From: Pseudomonadota bacterium | GTDB lineage: Bacteria; Myxococcota_A; Polyangia; Polyangiales; Ga0077539 | Length of the DNA: 6,103 bases | NCBI GenBank assembly: GCA_023428035.1 | Contig: JAEYZO010000152.1 | Location: forward strand, 1 to 6,103 | Direction: 5' to 3' | In this document: positions 1 through 5,684 of the stretch, piece after piece | Position numbering within the stretch: the stretch's first letter is position 1 | Layout of the letters: every line of letters starts with the position of its first letter | Program-made: the position numbers and the translations under genes | The notes under the pieces: generated by a model | Seen by the model: the letters and a program-made list of their open reading frames with translations, nothing else | Databases searched by the model: none | Told to the model about the DNA's origin: nothing

Positions 1-92
1 CACGGGCCCACCGCCGCGACCCGCTCGCACCGCCGCGGCGTAGTCACGCCGCGCTGGCGATCCGCCGCGTAGCGCGCGAGCGCCTCGCTCAC
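1..92 (-). CDS. Possible 5' end of a downstream minus-strand gene (partial, unidentified)
   Basis: Reading the minus strand, a GTG codon at 92-90 overlaps the TGA stop of the amidohydrolase gene (91-89) in the 4-base GTGA arrangement common in translationally coupled operons. The frame stays open for 30 codons to the window edge, starting VSEALARYAADRQRG, and nearly every third position is G or C, as in the other genes here. The first 15 residues could form an amphipathic helix. Nothing in the fragment identifies a family. The same bases also contain short open plus-strand frames, one of them ending at a TAG at 41-43, so the strand is not certain. If real, the gene would be co-transcribed with the deaminase gene. 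Confidence 0.35.
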   Translation of the reverse strand, partial: MSEALARYAADRQRGVTTPRRCERVAAVGP

Positions 93-1426
93 AGCCCCGC
101 CCGCGCCCGCACCCTCGCCCCCTGCGCCCGCGCGTCAGAGAGCACCTGCTCCTCGTCCATCGTCGTGAGCTCGCCGTGGCGCACCAGCACCCGGCCGTCG
201 ACCAGCACGTGCCGCACGTCGCCCGCGCGCGCCGCGTAGACCACCCGCGCGTCAGGGCCCCCGCCGGGCTCGCAGTGCAGCCGCGTGAGGTCGACCACCG
301 CGAGGTCCGCGCGCTTGCCCACCTCGATCGAGCCCACCTCGGCGTCGAGGCCCAGCGCCCTCGCGCCGCCGATGGTCGCCATGCGCAGCACCGTGCGCGC
401 GGGCAAGGCCGTGGTGTCTCCCAGCCGCTTCGCGAGGAGCGCCGCGTGGCGCATCTCGACGAAGGCGTCGAGGTTGTTGTTGCACGGAGCGCCGTCGGCC
501 CCGAGGCCCACCACCACGCCCCGCTTGAGCATCCGGGCCACCTTCGCCACGCCCGAGCCGAGCTTCAAGTTCGCGCTGGGGCAGTGGGCGACGCGCGTGC
601 CCGCGCGGGCCACGCGACGCCGCTGCTCGGCGGTGAGCTGGACCCCGTGCGCGAGCACCGTGTCGGGCCCCGCGAAGCCCCACTCCTCGAGCGCGTCGAC
701 GTCGTCTCGGCCCAGAGCGGCCCGCACCGCGGCCTTCTCTCCAGGGTGCTCCGCGGCGTGGGTGTGCAGCGTCGCGCCCCGCTTGCGCGCGAGCGCCGCG
801 GACTGACGAAAGAGCCCCTCGGTGCACGACAGCACGAAGCGCGGCGAGAACGCGTAGCGGAGCCGCCCCCCCTCGGCGCCGTGCCAGCGCTCGCAGAGCG
901 CCTCGCTCTCGGCGAGGCTCGACTCGGTCGTCTCTCGCAGCCCCGCGGGGACGTCATCGCCCGCGTCCATCATCGTCTTGCCCGACACGGCGCGCATCCC
1001 CGAGGCGGCGAGCACCTCGAAGACGGCGTCGTGGTGGTGCACCGTGCCCATGTCGAGCACCGTGGTGGTGCCGCCCTTGAGCATCTCGGCCACGCCCAGC
1101 GACGCCGAGGCGCGGAGGGAGTCGGGGTCGTGCGCGGCCTCGAGGGGCCAGATGCGGGCCTTCAGCCACTCGAGGAGCGGCAGGTCGTCGGCCATCCCGC
1201 GGAAGAGCGCCTGACAGAGGTGGACGTGCGCCTGCACGAAGCCCGGGATCACCGCGCAGCCGCGGGCGTCGAGCACGCGCAGGGGAGACGCGGGGCGGTG
1301 CGACAGGCGTCGGGCCTCGTCGCCGACGGCCACGACGCGCTCGCCGCGCAGCAGCACGTCGCCGTCGAAGATCCGGTGGTGGGGGTCACAGGTGACCACC
1401 GTGCCTCCCCTCAAGAGCAGGTCCAT
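89..1426 (-). CDS. Metal-dependent amidohydrolase, SAH/MTA/5'-deoxyadenosine deaminase type (ATZ/TRZ family)
   Basis: A 445-residue cytoplasmic hydrolase of the amidohydrolase superfamily, the usual length for this group. A beta-sandwich N-terminus (MDLLLRGGTVVTCDP) leads into a TIM barrel. The metal ligands expected for the family are visible: H67-V-H69 in PGFVQAHVHL, H223 within HTHAAE (with E226 as the likely catalytic acid), H260 in LAHGVQL and D311 in GADGAPCNNN. The SANLKLGSG stretch (residues 284-292) is typical of S-adenosylhomocysteine / methylthioadenosine deaminases. FRGMADDLPLLEWLK followed by RIWPLEAAH resembles proteins annotated as 5'-deoxyadenosine deaminase in deltaproteobacteria, so the probable reaction is deamination of an adenosine-type nucleoside left by SAM-dependent enzymes. 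The substrate cannot be fixed from sequence; guanine, cytosine or triazine substrates occur in relatives. An in-frame ATG at 1525 would add 33 residues unlike the family and would overlap the divergent gene, so the ATG at 1426 is preferred, although its Shine-Dalgarno sequence is weak. Confidence 0.93.
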   Translation of the reverse strand: MDLLLRGGTVVTCDPHHRIFDGDVLLRGERVVAVGDEARRLSHRPASPLRVLDARGCAVIPGFVQAHVHLCQALFRGMADDLPLLEWLKARIWPLEAAHDPDSLRASASLGVAEMLKGGTTTVLDMGTVHHHDAVFEVLAASGMRAVSGKTMMDAGDDVPAGLRETTESSLAESEALCERWHGAEGGRLRYAFSPRFVLSCTEGLFRQSAALARKRGATLHTHAAEHPGEKAAVRAALGRDDVDALEEWGFAGPDTVLAHGVQLTAEQRRRVARAGTRVAHCPSANLKLGSGVAKVARMLKRGVVVGLGADGAPCNNNLDAFVEMRHAALLAKRLGDTTALPARTVLRMATIGGARALGLDAEVGSIEVGKRADLAVVDLTRLHCEPGGGPDARVVYAARAGDVRHVLVDGRVLVRHGELTTMDEEQVLSDARAQGARVRARAGL

Positions 1427-1460
1427 CGCGCCCGGGATGGTGCCCCGCGCCACGCCCCGG

Positions 1461-1474
1461 GGTCTACCGAGACC
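1461..1474. repeat. Perfect inverted repeat in the divergent intergenic region; possible operator
   Basis: GGTCTACCGAGACC is a perfect dyad with 5-base arms (GGTCT / AGACC) and a 4-base centre. It sits near the middle of the 97-base region between the divergent amidohydrolase (start 1426) and lipoprotein (start 1524) genes. Its position suits a regulator acting on one or both promoters, but a 5-base arm can easily arise by chance in such GC-rich DNA. I saw no convincing pair of -35/-10 boxes for either gene in this region; a GGTAAT at 1505-1510 lies very close to the lipoprotein start. Confidence 0.3.
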
Positions 1475-1523
1475 GTCACCGCATGGACGCACCCGGGCAC
1501 TTCCGGTAATGGGGGTCTCTGTC

Positions 1524-3302
1524 ATGAAGCGCGCGACCTTGCTTGCCTGGGCGACGCTCGCGGCCTGCTCCGCCGAGCCCGAGCGATGGATCCCCGTCCG
1601 CGACAGCGGCACCAACAGCCGCGTCGACAGCGGGGGGCCCACCCGCTGCGACCCGGCGCAGATCTACTGCAACGGCAACGAGACCTACACCTGCGCCGAA
1701 GACGGCACCGTGCTCACCCGCCAGGCCTGCACCGGCGCCACCCCCGTGTGCGCCCCCGGCGTGGGCTGCCGCGTGTGCGTCCCCGGCGCGAGCCGCTGCG
1801 ACCCGAGCAACCCCAGCCGCGCGCAGACCTGCGCCCCCGACGGCAGGAGCTTCAGCGACGGCGTCACCTGCGACGAGGCCGACGGCGAGCAGTGCGTCAG
1901 CGGCGCCTGCGTCTCCCGCTGCTCCGACAGCGCCCTCGGCCGCTCGTACCTCGGCTGCGACTACTGGCCCACGGTCACCGCCAACGGCGCGCTCGACCCG
2001 AACTTCACCTTCGCCGTCGTGCTCTCGAACCCGCAGACCTACGCCGTGCGGGCCACCATCACCGGCGGGGCCCTCACCACCCCGCTCACGGTGAACCTCA
2101 CCCCCGGCGCCATCGAGACCGTCACCCTGCCCTGGGTGAACGACCTCGTGCAGTTCGACCCGCGCTGCGTGCCCGTCCGCGGCGGAGCCTGCCGCGGCAC
2201 CGCCCCGCCGCCCACGTCTACCCTCCGCCGCGGGGGCGCGTACCACGTCCACACCAACGGCCCCATCGCCGCGTACCAGTTCAACCCGCTCACCTACGAG
2301 CGCCCCACGGGCTACTTCTCGTACACCAACGACGCCTCGCTGCTGCTCCCGCAGGGCGTCCTGCGCCAGCGCTACATCGTCTCGACCTGGCCCAACGTCT
2401 ACTCCGGCGGAGAGACCTCCGGCGGCTTCGTCGCCATCACCGCGGTCACCGGCGAGTCCACCACCGTCACGGTGCGCCCCACGGCCAACGTCTCGGCCGG
2501 GCTCGGCGTGCCCTCCATCGCCCGCGGCGCGACGCGCGAGTTCTCCCTCCAGCCCGGAGACGTCCTGGAGCTCATCGGCGACGGCCCCGGAGACCTCACC
2601 GGCACCACCATCGAGTCGTCGCAGCCCGTGGCCGTGTACGTGGGCCACAACTGCACCACCATCCCTACGTCCCGGCCCGCGTGTGACCACCTCGAGGAGC
2701 AGCTCATCCCCAACGAGACCTGGGGCCGCGACTACCTCGACTCGGCGCTGCGCGACCGCGGCCCGACCATCCCCTCGATCCTCAGGGTGATGTCTCAGGT
2801 CGACGGCAACCAGATCACCTTCGACCCGCCCAGCGCGGGCCAGGCGCGCACCCTCAACGCCGGTGAGTTCTTCGAGTTCTCCTCGGTGAACCACTTCCGC
2901 ATCCAGGGCAGCGGGGCCTTCCTCGTGACGCAGTTCATGGTGGGCCAGGGCCCCGCCACGGGCGGGGGCACCGGCGCGGGCGACCCCGCCATGGTCTTCG
3001 AAGTCCCCGTGCAGCAGTTCCGCAACAGCTACGACTTCTACGTCCCGGCGACCTACCCCACGAACTACCTCAACGTGGTGGCCCCCGAGGGCACGCAGCT
3101 CACCCTCGACGACGCGCCCTTCACCGGCACCCCCGATAGCGTCGCGGGCTTCAGCGTCTACGCCCAGCGCATCACCGCGGGCCCGCACCGCATCCGGTCG
3201 ACCAACAACCAGGGCTTCGGCATCAAGGTCTACGGCATCGCCCCGTACACCTCGTACATGTACCCCGGCGGGCTCGACCTGCAGCTCATCACCCCGGGCT
3301 GA
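1524..3302 (+). CDS. Cysteine-rich lipoprotein with IgGFc-binding-type domain
   Basis: A 592-residue exported protein. From the ATG at 1524 it begins with a short lipoprotein signal peptide: MKR, a hydrophobic stretch, then the lipobox L12-A-A-C15, so C15 should be lipidated and the protein anchored in the envelope. The ATG at 1509 or the far-upstream start at 1392 would give a worse signal. Residues 41-133 hold two tandem cysteine-rich modules, each beginning RCDP and containing TCAxDG; there are 14 cysteines between residues 42 and 145. The remainder (about 140-575) matches the IgGFc-binding protein N-terminal domain type common in myxobacteria: SYLGCDYWPTVTANG, FAVVLSNP, QPVAVYVGHNCT and CDHLEEQLIPNETWGRDY are characteristic. 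C377 and C387 flank that core and could form a disulfide. The name comes from a mammalian mucin-like protein; immunoglobulin binding is not implied, and adhesion or surface recognition is inference. The next gene follows after 5 bases, suggesting an operon. Confidence 0.9.
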   Translation: MKRATLLAWATLAACSAEPERWIPVRDSGTNSRVDSGGPTRCDPAQIYCNGNETYTCAEDGTVLTRQACTGATPVCAPGVGCRVCVPGASRCDPSNPSRAQTCAPDGRSFSDGVTCDEADGEQCVSGACVSRCSDSALGRSYLGCDYWPTVTANGALDPNFTFAVVLSNPQTYAVRATITGGALTTPLTVNLTPGAIETVTLPWVNDLVQFDPRCVPVRGGACRGTAPPPTSTLRRGGAYHVHTNGPIAAYQFNPLTYERPTGYFSYTNDASLLLPQGVLRQRYIVSTWPNVYSGGETSGGFVAITAVTGESTTVTVRPTANVSAGLGVPSIARGATREFSLQPGDVLELIGDGPGDLTGTTIESSQPVAVYVGHNCTTIPTSRPACDHLEEQLIPNETWGRDYLDSALRDRGPTIPSILRVMSQVDGNQITFDPPSAGQARTLNAGEFFEFSSVNHFRIQGSGAFLVTQFMVGQGPATGGGTGAGDPAMVFEVPVQQFRNSYDFYVPATYPTNYLNVVAPEGTQLTLDDAPFTGTPDSVAGFSVYAQRITAGPHRIRSTNNQGFGIKVYGIAPYTSYMYPGGLDLQLITPG

Positions 3303-3307
3303 GCGCC

Positions 3308-3781
3308 TTGCCCAACCGCCCTGGCAGCCCGAAGCCCGCGAAGCCCGCAGCGCCGAACCGCCGCGGGAGCCCCGAGGCCGTCGCCAAGCGCCGCCTCGCG
3401 CGGAAGCTCAACCGACTGCTCACCGAGGGGAGCTCCACCGCCGCGGGAGACGGCCGCACCGAGCGACGTCGACGACGTCTCTTGAAGGAGCTCGAGCAGG
3501 GCGCCCGCGACCCCGGGAGCGGGCTCAAGCCCGTCGAGGTGCTCCAGCGCGTGCACGAGCTCCTGGAGCTGGGCGAGACCCCCGCGGCGCTCCGCAAGGT
3601 GGTGAAGCCCCATGCCCGCCCCGACGTGGACGTCGACGAGGCCCGCGCGCTCCTGCGAGAGATCCACGCGGCCTATGGCTTCCGCGAGGAGGCCTACGCC
3701 TTCATCGGCCTCCCTGACGAGGCCCTCGACGCGCTGAGGCCGCCGAGCAGCGACAAGCCCCGCAAGCGCAAGGGGGCCTAG
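3308..3781 (+). CDS. Small basic protein of unknown function
   Basis: A 157-residue protein I do not recognise. The only reasonable start is a TTG at 3308, 5 bases after the lipoprotein stop; there is no in-frame ATG, the next TTG lies far downstream, and no strong Shine-Dalgarno sequence is seen. High G/C at third positions supports this frame over the overlapping minus-strand frame. The N-terminus (1-25) is rich in Pro, Lys, Arg and Ala and probably disordered. KRRLARKLNRLLTEG (27-41) and a run of five arginines (R53-R57) followed by LLKELEQG look like basic helices. Residues 74-145 look like a helical domain (PVEVLQRVHELLELGETPAALRK, split here as 75-86 and 87-97; then DEARALLREIHAAYGF), and the C-terminus is again basic (KPRKRKGA). 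No signal peptide or membrane segment is seen, so it is probably cytoplasmic. The charge pattern could suit nucleic-acid or acidic-protein binding, but that is speculative. It lies between two envelope genes and is probably co-transcribed with them. Confidence 0.72.
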   Translation: MPNRPGSPKPAKPAAPNRRGSPEAVAKRRLARKLNRLLTEGSSTAAGDGRTERRRRRLLKELEQGARDPGSGLKPVEVLQRVHELLELGETPAALRKVVKPHARPDVDVDEARALLREIHAAYGFREEAYAFIGLPDEALDALRPPSSDKPRKRKGA

Positions 3782-3801
3782 AGCGCCCCGCACCCCCCGC
3801 G

Positions 3802-5568
3802 ATGCCCCCGCAGGAACCCTACGCCCTCCACCCCCAGAACGACGTCCCCAGCGCCGAGGCCGTCGACGACCGCGCGCCCATCGCGGGCCTCGACGCCCCC
3901 GCCGCGCGCCCCTCCCGCTTCGGCGCGCTCAGCCACTGGATCGCCCCGGGCGTCGCGCTCGCCGTCGCGGTCTCGGTCACCGTCCGCGCGCACTGGCACT
4001 TCTTCGCCCCGTGGCCCACGCCCGTCAGCAACGACGAGGGCTACATCTCGGCCCTCGCGCTGAGGATGATCCACGGCCACTGGCTCCCCTACGTCGACGG
4101 CGTCTCGCAGCGCGGCCCGATCCTCTACTGGCTCACCGCCGCGGTGATGAAGCTCTTCGGCCAGCACTCCTGGGTGCCGATCCGCGGGCTCGCGCTCGCC
4201 CTCGGGCTCTCGACCCTGGGCTGGGTCTTCGCCCTCACCGCGGAGCTCTCATCGCTCTTCGGCGCGGGGCTCGCGGTGCTCTTCGCGACCTACTTCCTCT
4301 CGTACGAGCTCAACCCCTGGGACGGCGTCGGCCTCAACGGCGAGGTCCTCGCCGCGCAGTTCGTGCTGGCGGCGTGGTACGCCACGGCGCGCGCGCAGCG
4401 CTCCCCCCGCGGAGAGCGCGGCCCCGCCACGCGCAGGCTCGGCTGGGTGACCGCGGCGGGCGCCCTCTCGGCCTGCGCGGGGCTGAGCAAGCAGATGTCG
4501 CTCGCGCACACCGGGCCGCTGGTGGCCTGGCTGCTCCTCGGCCGCGCGCACGAGGAAGACACCCTGCGCGACCGGCTGCGCCTCTGCGCGCGCTTCGCGC
4601 TGGGCTTCGTCACGCCCTACGCCCTGGTGGTCGGGCTCTACGCCGCGACGGGTCACCTGCGGGAGTTCGTCTACTACTACCAGCGCTACGGCCGCGACAT
4701 CTTCATGGCCCCGCTGACCCTCGAGGTCTTCCGCGGAAAGGTCCGAGAGCAGGTCGACAAGTACCTCATCGGCGTCACCGCGGTGACGACCCTGGGCCTC
4801 GGCGTGCTCGCCTCGACGGTGCGGCGCGTCGTCGACGAGCGCGGCCCCTGGGTCGACCGCCTGCGCCGCGACGCGCCCGCGCTGGTGACCCTCGCGCAGG
4901 TGATGGCCGCGGCCCTGGGGGCCTGCTTCACGGGGAGGTTCTTCCCGCACTACTTCGTGCAGGTGTTCCCGGCGGCGGCGGTGATGGCGGGGGTCGCCGC
5001 GGGGCACCACTTCGACCTGCGCGCGCGGCGATGGAAGGGCGCTCTCGCCGGCGCGATGGTGCTGGTTCTGGGCGCCTCGGCGCTCCTCGGGGTGGGCGCG
5101 TCGGCCCTCGCGCGCAACGTGAAGACCCGCAGGGAGAGCGACCGCTGGTACCAGAACCCCCACGAAGACCCGGTGGTGCGCTACGTGGTCGAGCGCACGC
5201 AGCCGGGCGACAAGGTCTTCGTGTGGGGCTTCAGGGCCGAGACGCACGTCTCGTCGGGGAGGCTCCCCGCCTCGCGCTTCGTCTACTCGGTCTACCCCTC
5301 GGGGGTGGTGCCGTGGTTCCCCTCGACCCGCGCCGAAGAAGAAGCGCGGCAGGTGCCCGGCTCGCGCCAGCAGCTGCTGGAGGACCTCGAGCGCGAGCGC
5401 CCGGAGCTGGTCATCGACGCGGGCCGCTCGATGAGCGGGCGGTACATGTACAACTACCCCGCGCTGCGCCGGTACCTCGACGAGCACTACTGCTTCATGC
5501 GCTACGTCGACGGCGAGCCCGTGTACCGACGCAAGCGCGGCGACCACTGTCCGCCCGCTGACTATTGA
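3802..5568 (+). CDS. GT-C membrane glycosyltransferase, ArnT/PMT-like
   Basis: A 588-residue inner-membrane protein starting at the ATG at 3802, 20 bases after the preceding stop, without a clear Shine-Dalgarno sequence. Residues 1-42 are a polar, Pro/Ala-rich cytoplasmic tail. Hydrophobic segments follow near 47-62, 105-118, 128-148, 153-169, 182-196, 214-228, 235-247, 264-282, 321-341, 360-376, 383-400 and 413-433, giving about 10-12 membrane passes. The first large periplasmic loop has N77-D78-E79-G-Y, the acidic motif where GT-C enzymes of the PMT/ArnT class place the catalytic acid, followed by LPYVDGVSQRGPILYW (95-110). GRFFPHYFVQVFP (378-390) is a family signature. A soluble C-terminal part (about 440-588) includes DKVFVWGF and RLPASRFVY, also usual in these proteins. 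It should transfer a sugar from a polyprenyl-phosphate donor to a lipid or protein outside the inner membrane; donor and acceptor cannot be told. It is probably the last gene of the run starting with the lipoprotein. Confidence 0.9.
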   Translation: MPPQEPYALHPQNDVPSAEAVDDRAPIAGLDAPAARPSRFGALSHWIAPGVALAVAVSVTVRAHWHFFAPWPTPVSNDEGYISALALRMIHGHWLPYVDGVSQRGPILYWLTAAVMKLFGQHSWVPIRGLALALGLSTLGWVFALTAELSSLFGAGLAVLFATYFLSYELNPWDGVGLNGEVLAAQFVLAAWYATARAQRSPRGERGPATRRLGWVTAAGALSACAGLSKQMSLAHTGPLVAWLLLGRAHEEDTLRDRLRLCARFALGFVTPYALVVGLYAATGHLREFVYYYQRYGRDIFMAPLTLEVFRGKVREQVDKYLIGVTAVTTLGLGVLASTVRRVVDERGPWVDRLRRDAPALVTLAQVMAAALGACFTGRFFPHYFVQVFPAAAVMAGVAAGHHFDLRARRWKGALAGAMVLVLGASALLGVGASALARNVKTRRESDRWYQNPHEDPVVRYVVERTQPGDKVFVWGFRAETHVSSGRLPASRFVYSVYPSGVVPWFPSTRAEEEARQVPGSRQQLLEDLERERPELVIDAGRSMSGRYMYNYPALRRYLDEHYCFMRYVDGEPVYRRKRGDHCPPADY

Positions 5569-5577
5569 AGTCCTTCA
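5566..5577. repeat. Short inverted repeat overlapping the glycosyltransferase stop codon
   Basis: TGAAGTCCTTCA has 5-base perfect arms (TGAAG / CTTCA) around a 2-base centre, and its first three bases are the TGA stop. No T-run follows, and the 2-base loop is too tight for a normal RNA hairpin, so it is not a convincing intrinsic terminator. A near-complement, TGAAGGACTCA, occurs at 5690-5700 at the start of ssb. Confidence 0.25.
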
Positions 5578-5581
5578 CTAC

Positions 5582-5600
5582 GGTGACAGGCTACGTCACC
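5582..5600. repeat. Dyad upstream of the ssb promoter; candidate operator
   Basis: GGTGAC (5582-5587) and GTCACC (5595-5600) are perfect 6-base arms around AGGCTAC. With one bulged C the pairing extends outward (ACG / CGT), making an 8-9 base imperfect stem. The dyad ends 7 bases before the candidate -35 box, a normal place for a regulator site. It does not match the LexA patterns I know. It could instead form an RNA hairpin downstream of the glycosyltransferase gene, but no T-tract follows, so I prefer a DNA-binding site over a terminator. Confidence 0.4.
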
Positions 5601-5607
5601 CGTGATG

Positions 5608-5636
5608 TTGACCGTGAATTGCCGCGTCGCTACGGT
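5608..5636 (+). promoter_or_regulatory. Candidate sigma-70-type promoter for ssb
   Basis: TTGACC at 5608-5613 matches the -35 consensus at five of six bases. After an ideal 17-base spacer comes TACGGT at 5631-5636, matching the -10 consensus at three of six, including the conserved T-A at the start and the final T. Transcription would begin near 5643, leaving a leader of about 42 bases before the ssb ATG. This is the least GC-rich non-coding stretch in the window, which fits a promoter. Confidence 0.5.
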
Positions 5637-5670
5637 GGCCGTCGACGGGGGGCCCTCCACCCTCCACGCA

Positions 5671-5675
5671 AAGGA
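5671..5675 (+). promoter_or_regulatory. Shine-Dalgarno sequence of ssb
   Basis: AAGGA lies 9 bases before the ATG at 5685. It is the clearest ribosome binding site in the window, fixes the ssb start, and contrasts with the weak or absent sites before the other genes. Confidence 0.75.
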
Positions 5676-5684
5676 AGCGGCGTC

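Noticed and set aside
176..2686. An 836-codon open frame on the plus strand running antisense to the deaminase gene and through the lipoprotein gene in another frame
   Set aside because: Its product is a low-complexity Arg/His/Ala/Pro-rich string without domain features, and it spans two well-supported genes in other frames. It is the expected shadow in very GC-rich DNA, where stop codons are rare.
1476..3188. A 570-codon minus-strand frame antisense to the lipoprotein gene
   Set aside because: The product is Gly/Ala/Val/Arg/Asp-rich with no domain, and the opposite strand encodes a clear lipoprotein with recognised motifs.
3230..3793. A 187-codon minus-strand frame overlapping the small basic protein gene
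   Set aside because: Third-position G/C bias and the close spacing to neighbouring plus-strand genes favour the plus-strand frame; the minus-strand product is Leu/Ala/Gly-rich without features and runs into the end of the lipoprotein gene.
4249..5547. Long minus-strand frame (432 codons) and a 516-codon plus-strand frame (4011-5561) over the glycosyltransferase gene
   Set aside because: Both give Arg/Ala/Pro- or His/Val/Glu-rich products with no domain, while the 3802-5568 frame encodes a clear GT-C enzyme with membrane segments and motifs.
5566..5600. Intrinsic terminator after the glycosyltransferase gene
   Set aside because: Two small dyads are present, but neither is followed by a T-run and one has only a 2-base centre, so I list them as inverted repeats only.
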